A stretch of DNA of 64,000 bases from Bog-473 sp963726005 (GTDB lineage: Bacteria; Actinomycetota; Acidimicrobiia; Acidimicrobiales; RAAP-2). The stretch is from contig CAVSAT010000023.1 of NCBI GenBank assembly GCA_963726005.1, forward strand, positions 1-64,000, read 5' to 3'. The notes under the pieces are model-generated. The model saw only the letters and a program-made list of their open reading frames with translations. It searched no databases and had not been told where the DNA came from. Shown here in pieces: positions 43,089 through 51,523 of the stretch; within the stretch, counting starts at the first letter, position 1; the number at the start of each line of letters is the position of its first letter. A program made the translations under genes and the position numbers.

Positions 43089-43316
43089 ATGGTTGGATTG
43101 TTCATCAATGCGTTCGTCGCAGTACGCGCTGCGCACGGAACGTGGTTCGAGCGGGCTCGCACCGAGCGCGGCGCCTCGATGGTGGAGTACGCGTTGCTCG
43201 TCGGCCTGATCGCCGTCGTCGCCGTTGTCGCGGTGGCTGCACTTGGCGGGGGCATCACGGGCCTGTTCAGTAGCGCCAACACCTGCGTCGGGGGACTGAA
43301 CTCCACCACCTGCTGA
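43089..43316 (+). CDS. flp: Flp/Fap type IVb pilin, copy 2
   Basis: 75 residues, ATG 43089 after AGAGGGGAG. Same class III leader and helix (RGASMVEYALLV, GLIAVVAVVAVAALGG) and the same Cys-containing end as copy 1. Differences are concentrated in the first 20 residues, which are removed on processing; inside the mature part there is essentially one change (K to T). A recent tandem duplication is likely. Confidence 0.93.
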   Translation: MVGLFINAFVAVRAAHGTWFERARTERGASMVEYALLVGLIAVVAVVAVAALGGGITGLFSSANTCVGGLNSTTC

Positions 43317-43320
43317 GCTC

Positions 43321-43340
43321 CAGGGCGGACCACCGCCCTG
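43321..43340 (+). terminator. Short hairpin after flp copy 2
   Basis: CAGGGCGGACCACCGCCCTG forms an 8-bp perfect stem with a 4-base loop, 4 bases after the pilin stop. No T run follows. Confidence 0.5.
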
Positions 43341-43382
43341 ATCACCAGAGACGCACGCGGCCGCCGAGCGGTCAGGTAGCGA

Positions 43383-43411
43383 GGAGGGCTGGACGATAGG
43401 TCCAGCCCTCC
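43383..43411 (+). terminator. Strong 12-bp hairpin downstream of flp
   Basis: GGAGGGCTGGAC and GTCCAGCCCTCC form a perfect 12-bp stem with a 5-base loop. Probable transcription terminator of the pilin unit. Confidence 0.6.
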
Positions 43412-43421
43412 GTCGCGTCCC

Positions 43422-43457
43422 GGCCCGACCGTGGTCCGCTCCCACGCGGGTCGGGCC
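43422..43457. terminator. Hairpin, second of series
   Basis: GGCCCGACC and GGTCGGGCC pair over 9 bp, and the inside continues to pair (GTGG with CCAC). It may act on either strand. Confidence 0.4.
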
Positions 43458-43478
43458 ACGCCTTATCTCCCGCTGAAC

Positions 43479-43511
43479 GGCCCGCGTGCCCCACGGCGTG
43501 GCGCGCGGGCC
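43479..43511. terminator. Hairpin, third of series
   Basis: GGCCCGCG and CGCGGGCC form an 8-bp perfect outer stem, with CCACG/CGTGG able to pair inside. Closest to glnII; could belong to its leader. Confidence 0.4.
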
Positions 43512-43687
43512 GGGGCGAGGCCCCCGAAGGACTGATTTCATCGTGGGTTCACACAACCGATACGGCGGTGAAATAGGGTCCGGCGACACTGAATGACGAA
43601 CCCGCACGGGAGCGCCGCGCCGCACACGCGTTCGCCCGCCCCCTGGCAGCGCTTTGACCAGCGAGAAGAAGGGGAACACAGGAGAAC

Positions 43688-44698
43688 ATGAGCTACCAGG
43701 CCGAGTACATCTGGATCGACGGGACCGAGCCCACCCCGCTGCTCCGCAGCAAGACGAAGATCGTCGAGGAGGGCAAGGAACCCCCGATCTGGGGCTTCGA
43801 CGGCTCGAGCACGAATCAGGCCGACGGCAGCGATTCAGACTGCGTCCTGCAGCCCGTGTTCGTCTGCCCGGACCCCCTACGGGGTGAGAACGACAAGCTC
43901 GTCATGTGCGAGGTGTTGCTGACCGACATGACGCCGCACCCCACGAACACGCGCCGAGCGTGCGTCGAGGCCGCCGAGAAGTACGCCAGCTTCGAGCCCT
44001 GGTTCGGGATCGAGCAGGAGTACACGTTCTTCCAGTACGGACGTCCTCTGGGTTGGCCTGAGGCGGGATTCCCCGCACCGCAGGGGCCGTACTACTGCGG
44101 CGTCGGCGGCGACAAGATGCCCGGCCGTCAGATCATCGAGCGCCACACGGCGGCGTGCATGAAGGCGGGGCTGGGCATCGAGGGCACCAACGCGGAGGTC
44201 ATGATGGGGCAGTGGGAGTTCCAGATCGGCGTCCTCCCTCCGCCGCTTATCGGCGACCAGCTGTGGACGGCCCGCTGGCTCCTCTTCCGCATCGCCGAAG
44301 AATTCGACGTGTTTGCCACCCTCGAGCCTAAGCCGGTGCTCGGTGACTGGAACGGCGCTGGAGCCCACACGAACTTCTCGACCAGGGCCATGCGCGAGGA
44401 CGGCGGTTGGGACGCGATCATCGCTGGCTGCGAGGCTCTCGGGAAGCGAGTCGACGAGCACGTCGCCAACTACGGCATCGGGATCGAGAGCCGCCTGACC
44501 GGCGCGCACGAGACAGCGCACTACACCACGTTCAGCTACGGCACCTCCGACCGCGGCGCCTCGGTCCGTATCCCGTGGCAGACGGCCAAGAACAAGAAGG
44601 GGTGGATCGAGGACCGGCGGCCGAACGCCAACATGGACCCCTACGTGGTGAGCCGGCTCCTGGTCGAGACGGTGTGCGGCGACGCCCTGAGCGACTGA
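43688..44698 (+). CDS. glnII: Glutamine synthetase type II
   Basis: 336 residues, the length of the eukaryote-like GSII rather than the 470-residue GSI. Motifs: WGFDGSSTNQADGSDSDC near the N-terminus, FGIEQEYTFFQ (metal and glutamate ligands), GTNAEVMMGQWEFQIG, WNGAGAHTNFSTR and GAHETAHYTTFSYG, RGASVRIP. AGGAG lies just before ATG 43688. It makes glutamine from glutamate, ammonia and ATP. In actinobacteria GSII usually accompanies a GSI and is nitrogen-regulated. No adenylylation site is expected. Confidence 0.95.
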   Translation: MSYQAEYIWIDGTEPTPLLRSKTKIVEEGKEPPIWGFDGSSTNQADGSDSDCVLQPVFVCPDPLRGENDKLVMCEVLLTDMTPHPTNTRRACVEAAEKYASFEPWFGIEQEYTFFQYGRPLGWPEAGFPAPQGPYYCGVGGDKMPGRQIIERHTAACMKAGLGIEGTNAEVMMGQWEFQIGVLPPPLIGDQLWTARWLLFRIAEEFDVFATLEPKPVLGDWNGAGAHTNFSTRAMREDGGWDAIIAGCEALGKRVDEHVANYGIGIESRLTGAHETAHYTTFSYGTSDRGASVRIPWQTAKNKKGWIEDRRPNANMDPYVVSRLLVETVCGDALSD

Positions 44699-44725
44699 AC
44701 CGCGTCTGGTCGAACTGATCGAGCG

Positions 44726-44766
44726 CCGCCGGTTTCGGGCCGAACCCCCCCTGCCCGAACCGGCGG
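44726..44766. terminator. Hairpin between convergent glnII and sigma gene
   Basis: CCGCCGGTTTCGGG pairs with CCCGAACCGGCGG over 13 bp with one bulged T, followed by TGTTCTC on the plus strand. Could terminate both converging genes. Confidence 0.55.
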
Positions 44767-44890
44767 TGTTCTCGCGGTGGCCTGAGCCCGACGGGACGGG
44801 GTGGTCGCTCGGCGGCGTGGCGCGCTGCGTCCAAACGGGAGAAGCCGTGCCCTCGGCCCGCCTTGCGCCCGGCCGAGATACGGGAGCTGC

Positions 44891-46411
44891 CTAACCCCCG
44901 CCCAACAGGTTTTTCGCAGGGTTGCCCAGGCCGCCCAGAAGGCCCGGCGCGGTGGTCGTCGTGGTGGCAGCGCTGCCGGCGCCGCTCGACGGGTTGCCCG
45001 AGGTCGGCGAGGCGACCGGCGGGAGCACGCTGCCCAGGCCGACAGACTGGGTGAGGTTGTTCACCCCGCTGGTCACGACGCCAAGCGGGTTGCCGAGGGC
45101 GCCGGTCGTGCCGTTGACTGTGCTGTTGAGTCCGCCGCCGGCGCTGGCGACGGTGCTGCCCAATCCGCTGGCTGCCTGGTTCAGTCCGCCGGTGACGTTG
45201 TTCACCGTGTTGCCGAGGCCGCTGGCCGCCTGGTTCAGGGCGCCGGTGACATTGTTCACCGTGTTGCCGAGCCCACCGGCCGCCGGGTTCAGTCCGCCGG
45301 TGACGTTGGTCCCCGTGTTGCCGAGCCCACCGGCCGCTTGGCTCAGCCCACCGCTGGAGCCGCCGCCCGACGCGCCACCCGCCCGCGTGGCGTTCACGAC
45401 CGGGCCCGCTGCGCCGCCCGTGAGCATTTGCCCGCCGCCGCCCGATCCGGTCCCCGGGGCCGATCCGGTTCCTGAGCCGCCAGAAGCCCCTGACGACGCG
45501 CTGCCACCGGCCGCCGTCGCGCCGGAGTTTTGGGTCACCGACGGCGGAGCGCCCAGCGCGAGCGGAGGCGCGGCGAGGGCCGAGCCCGCGGCGGGCGCGG
45601 GAGTGCTCGGGCCGCCGGACAGCGCGTGGGGGGCGATGAACGCCGCCGCGACGGCAGCGCCCGTGACGGCCACGCCGGCCATCGCGTTGCGCAGCCCTCC
45701 TGCGCCGCCAGCCTGCTGCGACACACCCGCGCCGCGATGCGCCACACGGAACAGGGTGCGGCGGAAGAAGGCGCCAGTGGCGATGAGGAAGCCGGCCAGC
45801 GCCTCCTTCGATTCGGAGACGACGGCAAATTCGCGCTTGAGTGCCTGGCGTGCCCGCCAGAGCAGCGTCTCGATGGTCCCGATCTCGACGCCCTCATGGT
45901 CCGCGATCTGTTGGTAGGTCCACCCCGAGCCCTCGCGCATGGCGAGCACATGACGGTGGCGCGTCGACAGACGTTCGAGGGCGCGGTGGACGAGCTCTCC
46001 GTCGACCGCGGCCAGCACGAGCTCCTCGGACGTGTCGGCAGCCTCGGCGCCGGCGGCGTGCTGCGCGGTGAGCTCCATGTCGTCGGTCGGTGTGCTGCGA
46101 GAGCGGCGGCGCAGCATGTCCGTGCAGATGTTGCCCGCGATCACCGTCAGCCACGGGTAGAAGCGCCGTTCGCCTGCGAAGCGCGGCAGCGCCCTCCACG
46201 CGCGGGCGAACGCCTCCTGCGCCGCGTCCTCGGCCTCGTGGCGATCGTTCAGACGGCGGAGGCAGAAGCGGAGGAGCCGCTCGTAGTAGCGGGCGTAGAG
46301 GTTGCCGAACGCCGCTGAGTCACCCGCCTGGCACCGCTCGACGAGCGCCCGGTCGCGTTCCAGGTCGACGTCGTCGCAGAGACTCGTCAACTCGTCTTGG
46401 CGAAGCGCCAC
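44891..46411 (-). CDS. ECF sigma factor fused to membrane segment and repeat tail
   Basis: 506 residues. Region 2 of an ECF sigma factor lies at about 21-95 (AFGNLYARYYERLLRFCLRR, DAAQEAFARAWRAL, FYPWLTVIAGNICTDML). Region 4 lies at about 138-192 (ALERLSTRHRHVLAMREG, SGWTYQQIADHEGVEIGTIE). A linker leads to one hydrophobic segment at about 242-262 (AMAGVAVTGAAVAAAFIA). The remaining 240 residues are Gly/Ser/Ala/Pro-rich with four 18-residue repeats. The sigma domain would be cytoplasmic and tethered, the tail outside. No anti-sigma gene is adjacent, so the tail may itself sense the envelope. Confidence 0.88.
   Translation of the reverse strand: MALRQDELTSLCDDVDLERDRALVERCQAGDSAAFGNLYARYYERLLRFCLRRLNDRHEAEDAAQEAFARAWRALPRFAGERRFYPWLTVIAGNICTDMLRRRSRSTPTDDMELTAQHAAGAEAADTSEELVLAAVDGELVHRALERLSTRHRHVLAMREGSGWTYQQIADHEGVEIGTIETLLWRARQALKREFAVVSESKEALAGFLIATGAFFRRTLFRVAHRGAGVSQQAGGAGGLRNAMAGVAVTGAAVAAAFIAPHALSGGPSTPAPAAGSALAAPPLALGAPPSVTQNSGATAAGGSASSGASGGSGTGSAPGTGSGGGGQMLTGGAAGPVVNATRAGGASGGGSSGGLSQAAGGLGNTGTNVTGGLNPAAGGLGNTVNNVTGALNQAASGLGNTVNNVTGGLNQAASGLGSTVASAGGGLNSTVNGTTGALGNPLGVVTSGVNNLTQSVGLGSVLPPVASPTSGNPSSGAGSAATTTTTAPGLLGGLGNPAKNLLGGG
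45113..45328 (-). repeat. Four 54-base repeats in sigma-fusion tail
   Basis: They encode the 18-residue unit GLGNTVNNVTGGLNQAAS in four consecutive versions (residues 362-433); units 2 and 3 differ by one residue. Units 1 and 4 are more diverged. The composition (Gly, Asn, Thr, Ala) suits an extended surface stalk. Confidence 0.8.
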
Positions 46412-47441
46412 TGCCCTTGTCCCTGCCCCTCCGCTCGGCCTCGTTTTGGGAGGTGGTCACATTATGTCCGGACCTCGTGTGATTTTGAAAGTGTCGCGAC
46501 CCATTATTCATGCACAGGGGTTGAAACTTTTTGCACAACAAAGTTGAGCTTTTCCTCAACGGACGTGCGAATAACCGCCGATGCCCGATATCGCGGCGTT
46601 GCGGGACGTGCCCGCACCCCTCGGTCACCGCGCCGTGAACGCCGCCGCAGGACCGGCCGGAGGGGTGGCGCTCCGCATGGTTACGGGCGGATTGCAGTCT
46701 TGTCTACGAAGGAAATGGGAGGGGGAAGGGGCGACTTCGCCCGTTCGCGCGGTGAGGAGACCTCGGAGGGCGGAGGGCGTTGGCTGACACCGGTGACACG
46801 GAGGGTCTCACTCCCGCGGCGGCGACTCGCCCCACCGATCCGCTCAATCGCGTGGAGACGGCGCGAGGACTGTGCAGAACCAAGTAGGAGCGCAGTGGCC
46901 GTCGGCGTCCCTCCGGCGCGGCCGGGCCGGCCGCTACCGGGACGTGCAGTCGGAGAACCAGGTCGCAGGTACGTCGTCGGCGTCTGGAGGATCTCCAACG
47001 TCACGGTGCTCGAGGGGCGCACGACCGGCCGCCAGGGCAGCGCCTCGGGCTCTTCGAGCTCAATGTTCCCCGGCAGTAGCGTCCCAGGACTGGCCTAACA
47101 TGGCCGCGGGCTGCGTGCGGGTCTGTGGTTGAAAGTCGAGGCCAGTCGCAGGCGAAACGACCCACGTAAGGCGACTTGTGGTCGCTGAGCATGGTGCGGC
47201 TTAGAGGTAAGCCCTGCCCGCCGCGTTCCCGGCTGTCGGGGGCGGGCGGAGACGAGGGGACGCGCGCCACCATGGTGCCGTTGGGTGCGGCGGCGAGCCG
47301 CCGTGCCGCCGGTGTCGGCGCGTCAACCTCGCGGCAGGCGAGTGTGGGGTCAAAGACCAGGTCAGCCGCACGCAGCCCATCTGTCATCCCCGCCCTTCGT
47401 GGCGGTTCCGGGGTCGCTGGGGCCGGTAGGATCGGGCCTCC
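46412..47441. other. 1-kb region without a confident gene
   Basis: The part next to the sigma gene (46480-46580) is AT-richer than its surroundings and contains an inverted repeat GTTGAG/CTCAAC (46543-46560), so it is probably promoter DNA. At 46895 a GTG with AGGAG in front opens a 67-codon frame to 47098 with no recognisable domain (low confidence). Around 47145-47185 AGTCGC and GCGACT can pair across a short spacer. The usual neighbour of secA in actinobacteria, the ribosome hibernation factor gene, is absent. Confidence 0.5.
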
Positions 47442-50240
47442 ATGAGCGTGTTCACGAAGGTCCTCCGCGCCGGCGAGGGCAAGAAGGTCAGACGGCTGGC
47501 CGACCTCGTACCACTCATCGGCGCGCTCGAACCCGAGATGCAAGGCCTCGGCGACGACGCGCTCGCCCACAAGACGGTCGAGTTCAAGGAACGGCTCGAG
47601 CGGGGCGAGAGCCTCGACGACCTCGCGGTCGAGGCATATGCCGTCGTGCGGGAAGCGGCGTGGCGCGTGCTGGGCCAGCGCCATTTCGACGTCCAGCTCA
47701 TGGGCGGAATGGCCCTGCACTTCGGCTGGATCGCCGAGATGAAGACCGGTGAGGGCAAGACTCTCGTGTCAACGCTGCCCGTCTATCTGAACGCGCTGGA
47801 CGGGCGGGGCGTGCACGTCGTGACGGTCAACGAGTACCTCGCCACCCGCGACTCCGAGTGGATGGGACGGGTGCACCGCTGGCTGGGGCTCACCGTCGGC
47901 CGCATCGGCTCGGACATCGACGACCCCGCTCTCAAGAAGGCCGCCTACGAGGCGGACGTCACCTACGGCACCAACAACGAATTCGGCTTCGACTACCTCC
48001 GCGACAACATGACGCGGAGCCGCGAGCTCATGACCCAGCGGGGGCATATCTTTGCCATCGTCGACGAGGTCGACTCCATCCTCATCGACGAGGCCCGGAC
48101 CCCGCTCATCATCTCGGGCCCGGCGGACGAGGCGGCCCAGCTCTACTACCAGTTCGCCTCCATCGCGCGCACACTCAGCCGCGACCTCGACTACGAGGTC
48201 GACGAGGAGAAGAAGACGGTCGTGCCCCTCGAGTCGGGGATCGAGAAGGTGGAGAAGGCTGTCGGCGTCGACAACATCTACGACGCCGTGTCCGTCAACT
48301 ATGTCCACCAGCTCACCAAGGCCCTCACGGCAAAGGACCTCTACCACCGGGACAAGGACTACCTGGTCGCCGGCGGTGAGGTCAAGATCATCGACGAGTT
48401 CACCGGGCGGACGCTCGAAGGCCGCCGGTGGTCCGACGGTCTGCACCAGGCGGTCGAGGCCAAGGAGCGGGTGTCCATCAAGGAGGAGAACCACACCTGG
48501 GCGACGGTGACGCTCCAGAACTACTTCCGCATGTACGAGAAGTTGTCCGGCATGACCGGTACGGCCGAGACGGAGGCCGGCGAGTTCGCCTCCACCTACG
48601 GCCTCCCTGTGGTGCCCATCCCCACCAACAAGGAGATGATCCGCCTCGACCAACCTGATCTCGTCTTCAAGACGGAGGAGGCGAAGTTCAACGCGGTCGT
48701 CGAGGACATCGTGGAGCGCAACGAGCGCGGTCAGCCGATGTTGATCGGCACCGCCTCGGTCGCCAAGTCCGAGCTCCTGGCGCGCCTGTTGGACAAGCGG
48801 GGCGTCCCGCACAACGTCCTCAACGCCAAGCAGCACTTCCGTGAGGCCGAGATCGTGGCTCAGGCCGGCCGCCGCGGCGCGGTCACCGTCGCCACGAACA
48901 TGGCCGGTCGGGGCGTCGACATCATCCTGGGCGGCAACGCCGAGCTGCTGGCCCAGCACGAGCTGGCGGCGGAGGGCGTCGACCTCGAGAGCGACGAGGG
49001 GCAGGCCGAGCTGGAGAGGCGGCAGTCCGCCATCGAAGCGCGCTGCCGGGCCGAGGGGGAAGAGGTGCGCAAGCTCGGAGGGCTCTATGTCCTGGGCAGC
49101 GAGCGCCACGAGAGCCGGCGCATCGACAACCAGCTGCGCGGCCGTTCCGGGCGTCAGGGCGATGCCGGGGAGAGCCGCTTCTATCTGAGCCTCGACGACG
49201 AATTGCTCAGGCTCTTCGCCACCGGAGCCATGAGCTGGGTCATGGGGCGCACGCTGCCCGAAGAAATTCCCATTGAGTCCAAGACGGTCGCAAAGGCCAT
49301 TGAGCGTGCCCAGAACACCGTCGAGGCGCGCAACGCCGAGATCCGCAAGGACAACCTCAAGTACGACGAGGTGATGGACCAGCAGCGCAAGGTGATCTAT
49401 GAGCGGCGCCTGCAGGTCATCGACGGCGAGGACCTCGAGGAGCGCACCGAGGACCTGCTGGCCGGAGTGGCCGAGAAGCTGGTGGCCGAACACTGCCCGA
49501 CGGAATTCGAGGAGGACTGGGACCTCAAGTCGCTCGTCGACTCACTGATGCAGTACTACCCGACGAAGTTCACGGTGGCCGACCTCGCCCAGGCCGCGAC
49601 AACCGAGGACTTGGTGGAGAGCATCGTCGAGGAGGTGCTCGACTATTACGAGAAGCATTCCGAGGCGATGCCGGGCGGTGCCGAGACGATGCGCCAGATC
49701 GAGCGCGACGTGTACCTCCAGATCATGGATGCCCGCTGGCGTGACCACCTGGCCGAGATGGACAACCTGAAGGACGGCATCCACCTGCGCTGGACCGTCC
49801 AGGCAGACCCCCTCAACGCCTGGCAGCAGGAGGGCTACTCCATGTTCGGCCAGCTCATGGAGGTCATCGACAACGACTACCTGCGCTACATCCTCCACGT
49901 CGAGGCGGTTCAGGCCCCGGCCGCCGAGCCGGACCTCGACAAGGCCGTCTACGCCGCGGCCGAAGACCCGGTGGCCGAAACCGGATCGCTGGCCGGCGCC
50001 CTCCTGGCCGAGCAGGGGGCCCAGGTGCCCTCCCAGACGGCCGTGCTCAATCCGGCGTCGTCCGGGAACGGCAGTGGCGGTGGAAATGCCCGCGCCAAGG
50101 CGCAGGTCACGCAGCCCAACGCCCCCGATCCCAACGCCCTGGTGCCCATCGTCAAGCAGCAGCACGAGAAGGTCGGGCGCAACGACCCTTGCTGGTGCGG
50201 GAGCGGCAAGAAGTTCAAGTTCTGCCATGGCGCCGCCTGA
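47442..50240 (+). CDS. secA: Preprotein translocase ATPase SecA
   Basis: 932 residues. Walker A AEMKTGEGKTLVSTLPVYLN; DEAD-type box IVDEVDSILIDEARTPLIIS; the nucleotide-binding domain 2 motifs TNMAGRGVDIILGG and GSERHESRRIDNQLRGRSGR; scaffold and wing domains; and a C-terminal zinc-binding GRNDPCWCGSGKKFKFCHG. SecA drives secretion of unfolded proteins through SecYEG. Full-length housekeeping type; the linker before the zinc motif is Ala/Gly/Asn-rich. The 3' end overlaps prfB by 14 bases. Confidence 0.97.
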   Translation: MSVFTKVLRAGEGKKVRRLADLVPLIGALEPEMQGLGDDALAHKTVEFKERLERGESLDDLAVEAYAVVREAAWRVLGQRHFDVQLMGGMALHFGWIAEMKTGEGKTLVSTLPVYLNALDGRGVHVVTVNEYLATRDSEWMGRVHRWLGLTVGRIGSDIDDPALKKAAYEADVTYGTNNEFGFDYLRDNMTRSRELMTQRGHIFAIVDEVDSILIDEARTPLIISGPADEAAQLYYQFASIARTLSRDLDYEVDEEKKTVVPLESGIEKVEKAVGVDNIYDAVSVNYVHQLTKALTAKDLYHRDKDYLVAGGEVKIIDEFTGRTLEGRRWSDGLHQAVEAKERVSIKEENHTWATVTLQNYFRMYEKLSGMTGTAETEAGEFASTYGLPVVPIPTNKEMIRLDQPDLVFKTEEAKFNAVVEDIVERNERGQPMLIGTASVAKSELLARLLDKRGVPHNVLNAKQHFREAEIVAQAGRRGAVTVATNMAGRGVDIILGGNAELLAQHELAAEGVDLESDEGQAELERRQSAIEARCRAEGEEVRKLGGLYVLGSERHESRRIDNQLRGRSGRQGDAGESRFYLSLDDELLRLFATGAMSWVMGRTLPEEIPIESKTVAKAIERAQNTVEARNAEIRKDNLKYDEVMDQQRKVIYERRLQVIDGEDLEERTEDLLAGVAEKLVAEHCPTEFEEDWDLKSLVDSLMQYYPTKFTVADLAQAATTEDLVESIVEEVLDYYEKHSEAMPGGAETMRQIERDVYLQIMDARWRDHLAEMDNLKDGIHLRWTVQADPLNAWQQEGYSMFGQLMEVIDNDYLRYILHVEAVQAPAAEPDLDKAVYAAAEDPVAETGSLAGALLAEQGAQVPSQTAVLNPASSGNGSGGGNARAKAQVTQPNAPDPNALVPIVKQQHEKVGRNDPCWCGSGKKFKFCHGAA

Positions 50241-51382
50241 CGGCCCCTCGGCCGAGGCACCCCGCGACTTCACGGCCGAGCTCGAGGCGTTGGGGGAGCG
50301 GCTGGCCGAGGCCGAGCGCTACCTCGGGCGGGAGAAGCTCGAAGTGCGGCGGGCCGAGCTCCAGACCGAGGTTGCGAAGCCCGATCTGTGGGACGACCCG
50401 GACACCGCGCGGTTCGGTCACCAAGGAGCTGGGGCGCGTCTCCGCCGACCTCGACCAGCTCGACGCGCTCCGCAGCGCACTCGGAGACGCCCGGGCCCTG
50501 CTGGAGCTGACGGTGGAGTCGGCTGCCGAGGGCGCTCGCGACGCCGCCCTCGACGCCGAGCTGGTGGAGACGGTCGATGCCCTCGGGACCCGGCTCGGCG
50601 CCCTCGAGCTGCAGTCGCTGTTCGCGGGAGAGTACGACGAGTTCGACGCCGTGTGCGAGGTGCACGCCGGCGCCGGCGGCACCGACGCGCAGGACTGGAC
50701 CGAGATGCTGCTGCGCATGTACCAGCGTTGGGCGGAGCGTCGCGGCTTCACGGTCGAGGTGGACGAGGCGACCGAGGGCCAGGAGGCAGGTCTGTTGTCG
50801 GCAACCTTCATCGTGCATGGCCGCTTCGCGTACGGGCTCTTGGCCACCGAGCGCGGCGTGCACCGACTGGTTCGTATGTCTCCGTTCGACTCGCAGCACC
50901 GACGCCAGACGAGCTTCGCCTCCATGGACGTCACCCCGTTCCTCGAGGACGTCTCCTCCGAAGTGGAGATCGACGAGAAGGACCTTCGCATCGACACCTA
51001 CCGCTCGTCGGGTGCCGGCGGCCAGCACGTCAACAAGACGGACTCGGCCGTGCGCCTCACGCACCTCCCCACCGGGATCGTGGTCTCATGCCAGAACGAA
51101 CGCAGCCAGCACCAGAACAAGGCCAAGGCGATGCAGATCCTGGGCGCCAAGCTGGCCGAGCGGGCCCGCGCCGAGCGCCGGGCCGAGTTGGACGCGCTGA
51201 GCGGGGACCGGGTCGACAACGCCTGGGGCAACCAGATCCGCTCCTACGTGATGGCGCCCTACCAGCTCGTCAAGGACCTGCGCACGAACTACGAGACGGG
51301 CAACGTCGACGCCGTGCTCGACGGCGACCTCGATGCGTTCATGGAAGCCGAGCTACGCCGCCAGCGCGAAGTGGGGGCGTAG
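50227..51382 (+). CDS. prfB: Peptide chain release factor 2, frameshifted
   Basis: About 384 residues after repair. From ATG 50227 (inside the end of secA) the frame gives FTAELEALGERLAEAERYLG and ends with WDDPDTARFGH. The correct continuation SVTKELGRVSADLDQLDALR is in the +1 frame; removing one T at 50413-50414 joins them. RF2 is identified by the SPF anticodon-like tripeptide (MSPFDSQHRRQTSFAS) and the GGQ motif (SSGAGGQHVNKTDSAVR). The break is at codon about 63, not at the classical codon-25 CTTTGA site, so it is not the programmed frameshift and is most likely a sequence error. Confidence 0.9.
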
Positions 51383-51523
51383 CGAAGACCGCGGTGCGAA
51401 CGGTCGGGATGTCACTCGGGCGCTGTGACCTGCACCGGAGCCGGTGACCCGAAAGCGGTAATGCGGAGAAAGTAGGATCCAACAGGTGCCCCTCCCGCGG
51501 CCGGGGCGAAACCTCTCTCACTG

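Larger units (their letters stand above)
43341..43687. other. glnII upstream region with three hairpins
   Basis: No gene is seen. It contains perfect or near-perfect hairpins at 43383-43411, 43422-43457 and 43479-43511, then about 175 bases that must hold the glutamine synthetase promoter and leader. No known riboswitch was recognised. Confidence 0.55.

Noticed and set aside
42878..43511. Possible CRISPR-like array from repeated palindromes
   Set aside because: The hairpins differ in sequence from one another and have no regular spacers.
45113..45328. Tandem repeats as an integration or satellite element
   Set aside because: They are in frame, multiples of 18 codons and part of a continuous protein tail, so they are coding repeats.
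47130..47200. Riboswitch or small RNA before secA
   Set aside because: Some pairing is possible, but the sequence fits no known riboswitch consensus I can recall; kept only as an unexplained stretch.
47769..49493. 574-codon open frame on the minus strand
   Set aside because: Antisense to secA. Its composition reflects secA codon use; no motif or ribosome binding site.
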